The notes beneath the pieces are model-generated. The model did not search any database. It had not been told where the DNA came from and was given only the letters and a program-made list of their open reading frames with translations. Shown here piece after piece: positions 26,201 to 35,319 of a DNA stretch of 64,000 bases (positions are counted from its first letter, which is position 1; each line of letters starts with the position of its first letter). A program made the position numbers and the translations under genes. The stretch spans positions 1 through 64,000 of the forward strand of contig NZ_BBQT01000020.1 in NCBI RefSeq assembly GCF_001570625.1, written 5' to 3'. This DNA comes from Syntrophomonas wolfei subsp. methylbutyratica (lineage in GTDB: Bacteria; Bacillota; Syntrophomonadia; Syntrophomonadales; Syntrophomonadaceae).

Positions 26201-27574
26201 GACATGGAAAAACTTTTTCAACCTTTTACCCAGGCGGATGCCTCCACCACCAGGAAATATGGGGGTACCGGTCTGGGTCTGGCGATTTCCTATGAATTGG
26301 TGCGCTTAATGAAAGGAACCATGCAGGTAAAGAGTAAATTAGGCCATGGATCAAAGTTTTACTTCACTGCTTGCTTTAAACCAGGTCTGCATAAGGATAG
26401 CCTGGATTTTGAACCTGCAGAGCTTACGGGTGCCCGGGTACTAGTTGTGGATGATAACAGCAGTAACCGCAAAATCATACGGACTTATCTAGAAGATGCG
26501 CAATGCCTGGTTGAGGAGAGCGATAGTGCCGAAAAGGCCATCACTATCCTCCTATCTACAGCCGCTAAAAAATCCTTTGATGTAGTAATTGTAGATTTTC
26601 AAATGCCTGTTATGAATGGATATGAGCTGGCCGCCGCCCTTAAGGCCATACCTTCCACCCGAGCTATACATTTGATTATGCTTACTTCGGCCGCCCAGAG
26701 GGGGGATGCCAACCGGGCTAAAGAATATGGTTTTAGCGCTTACCTGACCAAGCCCGTAAAAAGAGACGAACTGCTCAAATGCGTTTCTATAGTCCTGGGT
26801 TTAAAGGCAGAAACCTCCCTGGGTGATTCAATCATCACCCGTTATACGATCAAGGAAAATCCGGTTTCTGCCCATCCCAGGTTTCTTCTGGTCGAAGATA
26901 ACGAAATGAACCAGAAAATAATTATTAAAATGTTAGAAAAGAAAGGTATGTACTGTGATCTGGCCAGCAGTGGAGCCGAAGCATTAAAAGCCCTGCAGCA
27001 AAAAGATTATGACATGGTTTTTATGGATTGTCAGATGCCAGAGATGGACGGATATGAAACTACTGCCAGGATTAGACAAATGGAGGGAGAAGAACGGCAT
27101 ACTGTCATTGTTGCTATGACTGCCAACGCCATGGAGGGAGACCGGGAGAAATGTTTGCAGGCAGGTATGGACGATTACATCAGTAAACCGGTTGATTTCC
27201 AGCTGCTGTTTAATATTATTGAACACTACGCTGCCGGGCAGCAAGAGTCTGTCAGCGAGATCGCAGCCATGTTGGAGGAAAGCTTGAGCAGCTTTATGGC
27301 TGAGACCGGATTATCTGAGAGAGATAGCCGGGAGCTTTATGATAAATTATGGTCAACCCTGCCAGGGGTATTGGAAGAATTGCAAAATGCCGTGACCAAC
27401 GATGACTATAAAAAGGTCCGCAGCCTGGCTCATCAATTAAAAGGTTCTTCCGGCACTCTGCGCATACAAAAGCTTTATGAACTATTTTTGGATCTGGAAC
27501 AGAAAGCGATTGCGGAAGATACAGCAGCATCTGTTGATACTTTGCAGTTTATCAAGCGTCTGGTCAAGAGTTAA
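23246..27574 (+). CDS. Multi-PAS/GAF hybrid sensor histidine kinase with two receivers and HPt
   Basis: A 1442-residue cytoplasmic phosphorelay protein. In order: five PAS/PAC units (about 10-125, 130-250, 255-380, 385-505, 510-630), a GAF domain (about 635-800), HisKA with the phospho-acceptor in [11 protein letters not shown] (about 828), HATPase ([12 protein letters not shown] near 941, GTGLGLAIS), two receivers (LVVDDN near 1065, LVEDNE near 1215, with Asp in [10 protein letters not shown] and [10 protein letters not shown]) and a C-terminal HPt with HQLKGSSG near 1395. No membrane segment is seen. GAGGAGGG lies seven bases before the ATG at 23246. The next gene, a GGDEF response regulator, is the likely output. 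Confidence 0.95.
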   Translation: MTDGFSINEMKANFDTLFNTLEDYLFIIDENGKTVYANKAVIEKLGYSPEELEGMRLLLLHPPERRDEAANIFASMIAGKRDHCPIPLYTKGGSCIPVETKVVRGQWQGTPVFFTISKDISQISQANARFSKAFSINPALMAISKIDSGELIDVNESYLRRLEYSRDEVIGKTSSELGIIPFAERDLLIKELYQQGYIHNKELTLSTKNASELYVIFSVEYIETDDQVYLLTVMVDITGRKIAEELLKESEDRWSSALECSGNGVWDWDAVTNQVFFSREWKSMLGYEEYEIGDSLQEWQSRVHPEDWERIQVELQKHFDGQTPVYGSEHRLRTRDGSYKWILDRGKVIKRDEEGQVLRVIGTHTDITEIKKVQEDLSRTRGQLKAILDNLPFLAWFKDKEGHHIEVNRFFEISCGLTRDEIIGKTDLDIWPREFALKYMEDDREVMASKKQINKEERLQDKAGGIWFSTFKTPVFDQKGNVIGTTGITRDITESSRLEHELIEQRTFLKSLIDAIPDLIFYKDINNIYLGCNHAFAHRFIGLAEEEIVGRTDLDFVKDKELARFFMQKDREMLLSGETRMNEETITLVDGSIMELETVKTPFYKDGTIAGLIGVSRDITKRKIAQNQLLIKQKILSNIAAATNELLINSDYYEAINKCLALLGEATGVDRVYMFENHYEDNKACTSYKMEWNSGIFPAQINNPRLRNIPFEQIANFLEPLMRNEAIIGRVQEFKDGLDKELLLEQGIISILALPIFVGGVLWGFVGFDECKEERNWSEDEFSILKAFSNSIAEAIERSQMEQKLAQAKEAAESANHAKSLFLANMSHEIRTPMNGILGFLELLGETELSTEQQDYVQEAHRASEILLYLINDILDFSKIEAGKLTMEEIPFRVRTVVEDAVSLQAPKAREKGLEMHTLIKSNVPDEVVGDPARLRQILNNLLSNAVKFTHTGEILVIAETITETAEQVEIAFEVCDSGIGIAAEDMEKLFQPFTQADASTTRKYGGTGLGLAISYELVRLMKGTMQVKSKLGHGSKFYFTACFKPGLHKDSLDFEPAELTGARVLVVDDNSSNRKIIRTYLEDAQCLVEESDSAEKAITILLSTAAKKSFDVVIVDFQMPVMNGYELAAALKAIPSTRAIHLIMLTSAAQRGDANRAKEYGFSAYLTKPVKRDELLKCVSIVLGLKAETSLGDSIITRYTIKENPVSAHPRFLLVEDNEMNQKIIIKMLEKKGMYCDLASSGAEALKALQQKDYDMVFMDCQMPEMDGYETTARIRQMEGEERHTVIVAMTANAMEGDREKCLQAGMDDYISKPVDFQLLFNIIEHYAAGQQESVSEIAAMLEESLSSFMAETGLSERDSRELYDKLWSTLPGVLEELQNAVTNDDYKKVRSLAHQLKGSSGTLRIQKLYELFLDLEQKAIAEDTAASVDTLQFIKRLVKS

Positions 27575-27617
27575 ATATCCAGCAACTTTTAGAATTAAAT
27601 ATGGAAGGGCGAAAATT

Positions 27618-28541
27618 ATGCGAGTATTGCTTGCTGATGATGATTTGATTTCCCGCGCTGTAGTAAAGGCCCTATTATCAAAATGGGGTTATGAGGTGCT
27701 GGAAGTAGGGGATGGCATTCAGGCCTGGGATATCCTTAAAGAAAAGGATTCGCCTCAACTGGTCCTGCTGGACTGGATGATGCCAGGGATAGATGGATTG
27801 GAATTATGCCGCCGTTTGCGTCAATTAGATAATAATACCTATCACTATATTATTTTGCTCACCGGGCGGGATAGTAAGGAAGATATTATTGGAGGGCTTA
27901 ATGCCGGGGCTGATGATTATATTACCAAACCCTTTATGCCCGAGGAATTAGAAGTGCGCTTACGGGTAGGCAAACGTATCCTGGATTTACAGCAGTCACT
28001 GAACGAAGCGTTGGAGGTCCAGCGTTATCAGGCCCAACACGATCTCTTAACCGGAATATTTAATCATGCAAAGATACTTAATATACTGGAAAAAGAACTT
28101 TACCGCGCCAGGCGGCAAAATAGCAACCTGGCCATAATTATGGGAGACCTGGATCATTTTAAGAAAGTAAATGACACTTATGGCCATGTGGCTGGTGATG
28201 CCGTACTGGCAGAAGTTGCCCGGCGGATGAAAAATAATATTCGTCTCTATGATTCCGTTGGTCGTTATGGAGGCGAGGAGTTTCTCCTGGTTCTTCCCGG
28301 CTGTAGTACAGAAGAAGCCATAATAATAGCGAATCGTATCCTGGAAAGTATCAGCCAGGAGGCGGTGATGTTTAATAGCACCCCCATTGCAGTAACCATC
28401 AGCCTCGGTGTAGCCATGAAAGCAGTCGGTGATGAAAAAACTACGACTGCTGAGCTGGTTCAGTTAGCCGATGCCGCTCTCTATAAGGCCAAACAAAATG
28501 GCCGCAACCGGGTGGAACAGGCAGCAGAACCGTCCCCATGA
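27618..28541 (+). CDS. Response regulator with GGDEF diguanylate cyclase output
   Basis: A 307-residue two-domain protein. The receiver (about 1-120) has the acidic pair ADDD, the phospho-acceptor in LLDWMMPGIDG and Lys in ITKPF. The GGDEF domain (about 175-300) has the active-site GGEEF near 217. An RxxD inhibitory site (RLYD) lies five residues before it, so product inhibition by c-di-GMP is expected. The start ATG at 27618 lies 43 bp after the kinase stop, with GGAAGGG upstream. The pair suggests a phosphorelay that controls c-di-GMP. It ends four bases from the convergent gene at 28546. Confidence 0.95.
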   Translation: MRVLLADDDLISRAVVKALLSKWGYEVLEVGDGIQAWDILKEKDSPQLVLLDWMMPGIDGLELCRRLRQLDNNTYHYIILLTGRDSKEDIIGGLNAGADDYITKPFMPEELEVRLRVGKRILDLQQSLNEALEVQRYQAQHDLLTGIFNHAKILNILEKELYRARRQNSNLAIIMGDLDHFKKVNDTYGHVAGDAVLAEVARRMKNNIRLYDSVGRYGGEEFLLVLPGCSTEEAIIIANRILESISQEAVMFNSTPIAVTISLGVAMKAVGDEKTTTAELVQLADAALYKAKQNGRNRVEQAAEPSP

Positions 28542-28545
28542 TATA

Positions 28546-29199
28546 TTATAGAAAGAGGTTGGCAATGAACTGTGCAGCCAGGACATCTTCCAGGGAATTG
28601 CGGCTGGCGGCCACCACAGCTATCCCCTGGTCAGTCTCCTGCAGCATCTTCAATGCCCGGCTGACCGCCGTCAGGGCTGGTTCCATTCCTTTCTGCTTCA
28701 GGGTTCTGGCTACGGTTCCTACGGTAAGACGGCGGCTTTCCTGGAAAGCGGCATCAAAAGCCACCCCCCCCGTATCAGTTACCGCCACTACTACCCGGTC
28801 CTTCATATCCACCAGCCGGGGGGTTTCCGCTCCGATATTGGGAACCACGGCTTCGATCACGCCTCCTCCCTTTTCAATTCCGCTTATCACTCTCTGACAG
28901 CGGCCCCGACGCTCTTCCTCCGTTCCCACCCGGGGTTCAGCCACCAGAATAATGCCCCGGCCCTTTTCCCGGGCCAGGCGGCTGGCTTCCTGGCCGATCT
29001 CTTCCGGAGCCACCTTTACCGGAGCCCGGGTAAAGTCAGGACTGCAGCCCAGAACGGCTGCAGCTCCGGCGTCCAGAGCGCTTTCCAGAGTGGTCGACAT
29101 ATCAATCACATCGACAATTATGAGGAGCAAACCCTCGCGGGCAGCCTGTACGGCACCACTGGCATCACTGCTTACGATTATTCTTTTGGACTTTACCAT
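28546..29199 (-). CDS. Conserved protein with weak 2-phosphosulfolactate phosphatase (ComB)-like pattern
   Basis: A 217-residue soluble protein. Its N-terminal part (LLIIVDVIDMSTTLESALDAG, read as a strand with an Asp, then a helix and ALDAGAAAVLG) recalls the ComB fold, but I do not see enough to assign an enzyme. The ATG at 29199 has GGAGG upstream and overlaps the end of the EndoQ gene by 35 bases, so they are co-transcribed. A role tied to DNA repair is only suggested by that coupling. Confidence 0.6.
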   Translation of the reverse strand: MVKSKRIIVSSDASGAVQAAREGLLLIIVDVIDMSTTLESALDAGAAAVLGCSPDFTRAPVKVAPEEIGQEASRLAREKGRGIILVAEPRVGTEEERRGRCQRVISGIEKGGGVIEAVVPNIGAETPRLVDMKDRVVVAVTDTGGVAFDAAFQESRRLTVGTVARTLKQKGMEPALTAVSRALKMLQETDQGIAVVAASRNSLEDVLAAQFIANLFL

Positions 29200-30343
29200 A
29201 ACGGCCTCCACCTCCGGGAGATATATCCAGGCGGCCTTTTCGCATCTCAATAATCAGAGCGGCCACCCTTTCACCGGCAATTTTACTTATATCATCCTGA
29301 TTGGCATTTTCGCATATATCTATTTCACTGCCCAGCCCGGCGCGCAGTTTTTCCAGGGTTTTGGGTCCAATCCCGGGCAATTTCTGCAAAGGCACCCGGT
29401 AATAGTAGGGGGCTCGGCCCAGCGGTTGCCGGGGTTCGCTGTAGTCCCTGATGGACACGATGCGGTCATAAACCCCGTTCACTAAATTCTCGCTGCCACA
29501 ATTAGCGCAGGCTTGAACCGGGGGAGCCTCCGCAGCAATACGCTCACACTTCAGGCAGAAGCTGCGGTGATACTTGCCCATCAAGGGATCCATACCATAG
29601 TTGGCCAGAACCCGGCGTCCCTCATAGTTTTCCAGACAATACCTGAATTCCGCAAAGTTTTTCTGTTTCATACGCAAAAGATTATATTCCCGTCCGATAT
29701 TGGCCAGGGAATGGGCATCTGAATTGGACAGGAAAGTAAAACCGCTGGTTTCAGCGATCATGTCGGCCATCAAGCTATCTGCACTTAGGCCCAATTCCAG
29801 AACCTTCACCTGAGTCAAATCACGCCCCATTTTATCGGCCAGGCTATCGGTCCAAAAACCATAAGCTCCTTTATGGGGAGTAAAGGCATGGGCCGGACAG
29901 AAAATTCCCTCCAGGAGATAACTCAGGTTGAGCAGGTCAATCGCAGTAGCATCAGCCTTCTGGGTGGACAGAGTCATATTCCTCACCCGGGAGCGCAGGT
30001 ACTTCTGCAGCGATTTGATGCTATGCAAAAAGGGAAGGAATATTATCCAATGCACTCCTTCCCTGCTTTCTATTTCCGCTCCGGCTATCATCAGTACTCC
30101 ATTCGCAGCCAGAAATCCCCCCTGGGGCTGTTCCTCCAGCTCACCATGGAGCAGCATTTCTTCTATTTCCGCCGCTACCAGAGTACTGCCGGCATCAACA
30201 ATACCCACCATATCCAGCCCTTTGTGGGGAGCTTCCTGAAATAGAATATTCTTTACGGTAAGTTCCCGGGAGGCGGTAATTTTTATAGCCCGGCCTTGCG
30301 AGCGGCCTATATGAATATGCAAATCAGCAAATATTTCCCGCAA
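29165..30343 (-). CDS. Endonuclease Q (EndoQ) family protein
   Basis: A 392-residue repair enzyme. The PHP domain (about 1-250) begins FADLHIHIGRS with metal-binding histidines and includes NSDAHS near 210. A zinc ribbon with four cysteines (CLKC ... CANC) lies around 263-283. A helix-hairpin-helix (KLPGIGPKTLEKL) is near 320. EndoQ enzymes cut the DNA 5' to deaminated bases; that activity is known for archaeal and some Bacillus members and is inferred here. It lies 37 bp downstream of the Nudix stop on the same strand. Confidence 0.85.
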   Translation of the reverse strand: MREIFADLHIHIGRSQGRAIKITASRELTVKNILFQEAPHKGLDMVGIVDAGSTLVAAEIEEMLLHGELEEQPQGGFLAANGVLMIAGAEIESREGVHWIIFLPFLHSIKSLQKYLRSRVRNMTLSTQKADATAIDLLNLSYLLEGIFCPAHAFTPHKGAYGFWTDSLADKMGRDLTQVKVLELGLSADSLMADMIAETSGFTFLSNSDAHSLANIGREYNLLRMKQKNFAEFRYCLENYEGRRVLANYGMDPLMGKYHRSFCLKCERIAAEAPPVQACANCGSENLVNGVYDRIVSIRDYSEPRQPLGRAPYYYRVPLQKLPGIGPKTLEKLRAGLGSEIDICENANQDDISKIAGERVAALIIEMRKGRLDISPGGGGRYGKVQKNNRKQ

Positions 30344-30380
30344 TTTTTAATCCCTTCTTAACAAGCCTTTGCTCAAATTT

Positions 30381-30917
30381 TCAGCAACCCAATAACCGGC
30401 AGGCATATTGTATGCCTATTATGCTCTTGCCATCAATGATCTCTCCGCTAAAAATCATCTCATAGGCCTCTTTCAGCGGGACTTTTTTCACTTCCAGGAA
30501 TTCATCCCGATCTAAACTGCTTTCTCCCAGGCTCAGGCCCTGAGCCATAAACAAAAAGAGCTTTTCATCACAAAAACCGGGGGCGCTATGATAGCTCAGT
30601 ATTTCCTGCCATTCTGCGGCCTGCAGCCCGGTTTCCTCCTCCAGCTCCCGGCGGGCACATTCGAGCGGTTCTTCGTTTTCTTCCAAAGTTCCCGCCGGTA
30701 TCTCCAGCAAAACCCTTTCCAGGGCCTTGCGGTACTGCCGCACCATCCATAGATTGTTTTCCTTATCTATAGCTACAATACCTACCGCCCCGGAGTGTTC
30801 CACTATTTCGCGGCTACTCTCACTGCCATCGGGCAGAAGGACCTGATCCACCCTGACCTTTATAATGCGTCCCTGGAATATCTCCCGGGAAGCCAGAGTC
30901 TTTTCTTCCAAATCCAT
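30381..30917 (-). CDS. nudF: ADP-ribose pyrophosphatase (Nudix hydrolase)
   Basis: A 178-residue Nudix enzyme that splits ADP-ribose to AMP and ribose 5-phosphate. The Nudix box fits GX5EX7REUXEEXGU exactly: it starts with Gly in AGTLEEN, continues through RRELEEETG, and lies near residues 85-108. The ATG at 30917 has GGAGGAG seven bases upstream; an ATG at 30935 would place that site inside the gene. It is divergent from the small gene at 30980. Confidence 0.9.
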   Translation of the reverse strand: MDLEEKTLASREIFQGRIIKVRVDQVLLPDGSESSREIVEHSGAVGIVAIDKENNLWMVRQYRKALERVLLEIPAGTLEENEEPLECARRELEEETGLQAAEWQEILSYHSAPGFCDEKLFLFMAQGLSLGESSLDRDEFLEVKKVPLKEAYEMIFSGEIIDGKSIIGIQYACRLLGC

Positions 30918-30979
30918 GAGCTTCTCCTCCCGCATATTTTACCTAATCCCGGCATAAACTGCCAGGGAGGTGATAATTC

Positions 30980-31105
30980 ATGAGTATAAGCGTAGGCAAA
31001 AACACTATAGTATTTTCCGGTAAGTTTGGGGAGCTCCTGGCTCTATTAAAGGCCTACCCCCCGGATACCCGTTTGCAAGATTTCATTCGCCTGCACCTGC
31101 ATTGA
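30980..31105 (+). CDS. Small 41-residue protein of unknown function
   Basis: The protein starts MSISVGKNTIVFSGKFGELL and ends FIRLHLH. GGGAGGTG is placed seven bases before the ATG, one of the best ribosome binding sites in the window, which is the main reason for calling it. It has no signal peptide or clear membrane helix. It lies alone on the plus strand between nudF and the DUF3866 gene and ends six bases before the latter's stop. It is not recognised. Confidence 0.6.
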   Translation: MSISVGKNTIVFSGKFGELLALLKAYPPDTRLQDFIRLHLH

Positions 31106-31111
31106 GCCGAG

Positions 31112-32191
31112 TTACTCCTGCCGGTACAAACGCAAGGCTGCTTGAGCAGCCGCCCCCAGGGCCAGGAAAAATTCCTTTTCTTCCTCCACCCCCCGGCCCA
31201 TGGTGCTGGCCTTAAAGCTGCCGTTATTAAGCAAATCAAGAATTCCCGGTTCATTTTCGACAGTAAAATGGTATTTATCCAACAACCCGGCCTCTCTGAC
31301 TTGCGTCCATAAAAAATCCATTTTTTCTTCTTCCAACAAGGGTAAGGGTACCAGAGCCTTAACCCGGCAAACTCGGGAAAGAACCGTCAGGGTATGATGG
31401 CTTATTCCTTGATGTCGCTTTCTCTTATCCGCAAAACTAATGCGGGGTACGGCTACCGGCCTGCCCTCCAGCGCTTCAACCGCATTCAGGATTTCCCCCT
31501 GCTCTATTCCCGTGAAGCCCCATTTGGTTCCGGTTCCTACTATTCCCGGTCCCATGCCTACGATTATAATATCAGCCTGCAATATATGGCGAGCGGCCAA
31601 AAGCCCGGAGTATATGTTTACGGCTTCCAGGTCGCCTCCGAAAGCGTGTCCCACACTTAGCGCAGCCTGCAGCAGGCCCTCCCTTTTTAAATAATCCACC
31701 ACCTGGCTGAAAGCCAGCGGCAAGGCTGCCCCATCGGTCATAATATAGGCCAGCCTGAGCTCTTTATCCTTTTCCTTTAGTTGCAAACACAAAGGAAGAA
31801 GCATGGAATGCAGGCTGGACACCAGTACCGGAGTGTTCTCCAGGCTATCTGCTTCCTGCATCACCTGGTGAAAAGGGCTGGCTTCTTCCTCCACGCTTAG
31901 AACTTTAAGCTGCATAGGAGTATAACGCAATTTCATTATATGCCCGCCTGGGGCCAATTCCCGGTTCCGTCCCGGCAAGCTGGCAATAACATAATGATAG
32001 CCGCCGCTGCCCAGTTCCAGTTCAACCGCCGTGGTATTTACCAGCACTTCATCTCCCGGCAGAACCTCCCCCACCAGCTCCGGATATACTATAGAGCGGG
32101 CTTCTTCGCCGTCAATAGAAATTATATAGCCTTTAATTCCCGGGCGGGTAAAGAGCTCCTTCAGTATTTTCCCCCGCTTTATGGCAATCAT
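31112..32191 (-). CDS. DUF3866 family protein
   Basis: A 359-residue conserved Firmicutes protein of unknown function. It has a beta-rich N-terminal domain and a larger alpha/beta domain with glycine-rich turns (IIIVGMGPGIVGTGTKWGFTG, quoted in part: GMGPGIVGTGTKWGFTG). No signal peptide is present. It starts one base after the M20 peptidase stop, so the pair is translationally linked. The same neighbours (Nudix, M20 peptidase, spo0A cluster) accompany it in other Clostridia as I recall. Confidence 0.8.
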   Translation of the reverse strand: MIAIKRGKILKELFTRPGIKGYIISIDGEEARSIVYPELVGEVLPGDEVLVNTTAVELELGSGGYHYVIASLPGRNRELAPGGHIMKLRYTPMQLKVLSVEEEASPFHQVMQEADSLENTPVLVSSLHSMLLPLCLQLKEKDKELRLAYIMTDGAALPLAFSQVVDYLKREGLLQAALSVGHAFGGDLEAVNIYSGLLAARHILQADIIIVGMGPGIVGTGTKWGFTGIEQGEILNAVEALEGRPVAVPRISFADKRKRHQGISHHTLTVLSRVCRVKALVPLPLLEEEKMDFLWTQVREAGLLDKYHFTVENEPGILDLLNNGSFKASTMGRGVEEEKEFFLALGAAAQAALRLYRQE

Positions 32192-32192
32192 T

Positions 32193-33320
32193 TTATTCTC
32201 CTATCCTGGCAGCTTCCTCAATTATGCCCAGTACCCAGCGAGCATCATTGACCAAATCTTCAATACTGATATGTTCATTACAGGTATGTACGGCCCGCAT
32301 CCCTACGCCCAGATTGGCGCAGCGAATTCCCTGCCCGTTTATTATACTGGCATCACTACCGCCACCGGTACTGAGTAAACGAGGCTTAAGGCCGATATTA
32401 CGGGCAGCCCGGGCCGCCAGTTGAACCACTTCTTCGCTCTCTTCCAGCCTGATCTCCGGGTAGAGAGATCTCACTGCAACCTCGGCCTTTCCTCCCCTTT
32501 TTTCCACTTCCGCTATAAAAATGTCTTTAAGCTCAGTGCTTAGAAGGTCCAGCTTTTCCCGCCTCAAGCTCCTAGCCTCGCCTTTTACCCGGCAGAATTC
32601 AGCTACTATATTGCGGGCGGTTCCCCCTTCTATTCCTCCGAAATTACAGGTAGTCTCATCATCGATGCGACCGCAGGGCATAGCGGCCAGAGCATGGGCT
32701 ACCAGCTGTATGGCATTTATGCCATCTTCAGGGTTTATGCCCGCATGGGCAGCGCGGCCAAAAGCCGTATATTCCATTTCATTCTGGCAGGGAGATTGGA
32801 TAATAATAGCACCCGGCTTGTCACCGGCATCCAGAACATAGGCTATTTTTGATTTAAGCTGCTTAAAATCGAAGGCTTTGGCTCCTTTCAGGCCCTGTTC
32901 CTCACTTACGGTGAAAAGGAATTCCAAAGGGGGATGGGATATTCCCTTTTCCTTTAAAATATCAAATACTTCCAGCAAAACGGCTATGGCCGCTTTATCA
33001 TCCGACCCCAAAATGGTATCGCCCTTACTTCTGATAAAACCGTCTTCATCGACTACGGCCTTAACCCCGATTCCGGGCTCTACCGTATCCATATGAGCGG
33101 CGAATAAAAGCGTAGGACCCTCCATGGTCCCCGGGATTTGCAGCAGAAGATTGCCGGAATCGCCCCCCAGTTCTTGTCCGGCCTCATCTTCCACCAGCGT
33201 CAGCCCTCGCTGCTGAAACCATTGCTGGAGCAAATCCCTTACGGCAGATTCCCGTCCGGATACGGAAGCCGTCTCCACCAGGCGGATAAAGATGTCAACC
33301 AGTCTTTTCACTTTTACCAT
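32193..33320 (-). CDS. M20-family (PepT-like) metallopeptidase
   Basis: A di-zinc peptidase of 375 residues. Likely metal ligands and catalytic residues are AAHMDTVEPG, GSDDKAA, SEEQGLKGA (catalytic Glu), LDAGD and CNEHIS near the C-terminus. A dimerisation insert (about 175-285) is present. It resembles PepT-like tripeptidases; the real substrate is unknown. The start is taken at ATG 33320 with GGGGGA six bases upstream; a GTG three bases earlier is also possible. It overlaps the preceding glycosyltransferase by 26 bases. Confidence 0.85.
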   Translation of the reverse strand: MVKVKRLVDIFIRLVETASVSGRESAVRDLLQQWFQQRGLTLVEDEAGQELGGDSGNLLLQIPGTMEGPTLLFAAHMDTVEPGIGVKAVVDEDGFIRSKGDTILGSDDKAAIAVLLEVFDILKEKGISHPPLEFLFTVSEEQGLKGAKAFDFKQLKSKIAYVLDAGDKPGAIIIQSPCQNEMEYTAFGRAAHAGINPEDGINAIQLVAHALAAMPCGRIDDETTCNFGGIEGGTARNIVAEFCRVKGEARSLRREKLDLLSTELKDIFIAEVEKRGGKAEVAVRSLYPEIRLEESEEVVQLAARAARNIGLKPRLLSTGGGSDASIINGQGIRCANLGVGMRAVHTCNEHISIEDLVNDARWVLGIIEEAARIGE

Positions 33321-34164
33321 CACTCTTCCCCCTTCCCCATTGGTCTATTTTTCGTAGTACAGCCACTTTTTCTATAATCCGCGTTAACGAGTACTTTTCG
33401 GTGATAAGGTGCATAAATATCAGAAAGAATAAAACTCCGACTTTAAAGCTGAGAGGCAGGCTGCCGGCAGCCATAAATCCCAGGGCCAAACCCAGCACAT
33501 TGGAGCCACTGTCGCCCATCATAGCAAGGGCTTTAAGGTCGAAATGCAGATAATAGAGAGTAGCTCCCAATAAAGGAGCTATTAGAATCCAGTTGATTTT
33601 CCAACTGGCCAAGAAAGCCAGCAAGATAAAGAAAAAGAAAAACCCTTTGACCGCTCGTCCCGGCCGTAAATCCAAAAGGTTTAACATATTGGCGAATAGA
33701 GCCATAATTAGTGTATTCACTATAATATCCGGCCAGCCTGAAGCCAGGGATAAAGCTAAAAAAAGGGCAATTAATGCTCCACCTGCCGCCTTCAAGCCCC
33801 CGGTAGTCATTCTTCCATGTAACAGGGCACCCAAATGGCCTTTAAAACCCAGCGTATCTCTTTGACCCAGCATATCATCTGCAAAACCCAGTAGAGAAAT
33901 AGCAAATATGCCCATAAGAAAAAGGAAGTATACTTCCTGCTTTACCGGCTGCGCATATAGAGGAGCAAAAAGCAGGATTATAGTATAAATCAGCAGAAGG
34001 GCCAGGGGGAAACTGATACCGGCACTGACCGGGATATCCAATCCCTGGTAGTTCTTCCTGGTGGCAGCGCTTTCCTGCAACAGGCGAAGCAGGTAATGGA
34101 GTATCAGTCCTTCTGCGAGTACACCGGCCACTGCAGCCAGACCGGCTACAAGCCAAATATTCAA
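33295..34164 (-). CDS. Membrane glycosyltransferase family 4 (MraY/WecA-like)
   Basis: A 289-residue polytopic enzyme that should transfer a sugar phosphate to a polyprenyl phosphate. Eight or more hydrophobic segments are visible. Family motifs are GFADDMLGQRD near 95, MLNLLDLRPGRAVKG near 160 and MMGDSGSNVLG near 215. The start is a TTG at 34164 that overlaps the GT2 stop as TTGA, with GGAGGAAGGG upstream. It could act with the GT2 in teichoic-acid-like or septal glycan synthesis; the acceptor is not known. Confidence 0.82.
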   Translation of the reverse strand: MNIWLVAGLAAVAGVLAEGLILHYLLRLLQESAATRKNYQGLDIPVSAGISFPLALLLIYTIILLFAPLYAQPVKQEVYFLFLMGIFAISLLGFADDMLGQRDTLGFKGHLGALLHGRMTTGGLKAAGGALIALFLALSLASGWPDIIVNTLIMALFANMLNLLDLRPGRAVKGFFFFFILLAFLASWKINWILIAPLLGATLYYLHFDLKALAMMGDSGSNVLGLALGFMAAGSLPLSFKVGVLFFLIFMHLITEKYSLTRIIEKVAVLRKIDQWGRGKSDGKSEKTG

Positions 34165-34964
34165 ATGCCCTTCCTCCTCAAATCGCCAATTACCCTTAGA
34201 ACATCCCAAAACTGCCGGCCCCGGTGTAAAAAGCCTTTCCAATCGCGGCCGCTTTCATTGTGGCTCATGGTAGTCGGAACTTCTAGCAATTTAAAACCCT
34301 GCAAGAGAGCATTTACACTCATTCCCAGCTCTACCCCATAACCTTCATTAAATGGAGTAACCGCCTGCAACACTTCCCGGGTCATAGCCCTTTGCCCGCT
34401 AAGCGGCGCTCTGGCCTCCATTTTCCCAACCTTCCTTATTAGCCAGGCCGCCGTTCCTTTAACCAGGCCAAAACCTCCTTTTTTCTTAGGAGGAGGAAAT
34501 GAAGCAATACTGAGGTCAGCCATTCCTTTAGCCACCGGTTCTATTAGCCGGCTGGCCTGGCTGGCTGACGCCCCCAGATCGGCATCCAGAAAAACCACAA
34601 TATCTGCAGCCTTTCCCTCTAGCTGGGGGGGCAGAAGATTGGCAGAAGAATCTGCAGTATGCTCCCGGGTGGAAAGCTGGGGTACAAATCCCAACTCCAT
34701 TGCTTCGGCGGATAGTGACGGCTCCCGCTGTTCAATGTTCAAAAAAGGCAAGACCGCATTCATAGCCCCACCTTTGCCCCGGTTGGGGTATAGCTCCAGA
34801 ACTTCTACTCCTTCTTCACGTGCCCGGGAAGCGGTGGCATCGGTTGAGCCATCACTGACTACAATAACCCGGCTAATTCCGGGAATAGACTTCACCGCCT
34901 GCAGGGTTTCCCCGATCCGTTCTTCTTCATTATAAGCAGGAATCACTACCGTGATATTTTTCAT
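34161..34964 (-). CDS. Glycosyltransferase family 2
   Basis: A 267-residue GT-A fold transferase. It begins KNITVVIPAYNEEERI; the diphosphate-binding DGS follows at about 36-38, and the DxD metal site is in VVFLDADLGAS. No membrane helix is clear. The ATG at 34964 is preceded by GAGGTAG; an upstream in-frame ATG (35021) lacks a site. It is coupled to the MraY-like gene and lies downstream of steA-steB. Confidence 0.87.
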   Translation of the reverse strand: MKNITVVIPAYNEEERIGETLQAVKSIPGISRVIVVSDGSTDATASRAREEGVEVLELYPNRGKGGAMNAVLPFLNIEQREPSLSAEAMELGFVPQLSTREHTADSSANLLPPQLEGKAADIVVFLDADLGASASQASRLIEPVAKGMADLSIASFPPPKKKGGFGLVKGTAAWLIRKVGKMEARAPLSGQRAMTREVLQAVTPFNEGYGVELGMSVNALLQGFKLLEVPTTMSHNESGRDWKGFLHRGRQFWDVLRVIGDLRRKGI

Positions 34965-35091
34965 CGGAACTACCTCATATCGAATCGATGGTTGAACGAT
35001 GGTTGAACAATAGTCTAACAATCGCTAAACTACCGTTCCCAACGTCTGACGCCCAATGACTGACGACTTTTCTTACTAACCCCCCATGGCC

Positions 35092-35146
35092 GCAACCTTA
35101 ATAGTGACACCCGCAGGGTGGAACACCAGGAGTACCCGCAGGGTGA
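35092..35146. repeat. 55-bp repeat C, copy 1
   Basis: Identical base for base to 42965-43019. It contains two CACCCGCAGGGTG/TACCCGCAGGGTG units that can each fold as a tiny hairpin. It lies in the 355-bp gap between steB and the GT2 gene, where no coding gene is supported. Confidence 0.9.
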
Positions 35147-35319
35147 GGGCCACAACCACTGATGGAAATACTTTAGGGTATTGTCAGGCGATGTAAGCTT
35201 ATTTTCTTACTGCCCCCCATAATGCAGCTGTTTGCCAGGCAAAAGAACCGTCCGCATGCCTGCCTATGCCTGCGCCCATGCCTACACCGGCATCTTCCGA
35301 TTTCCGTCTTCCGCTACTA

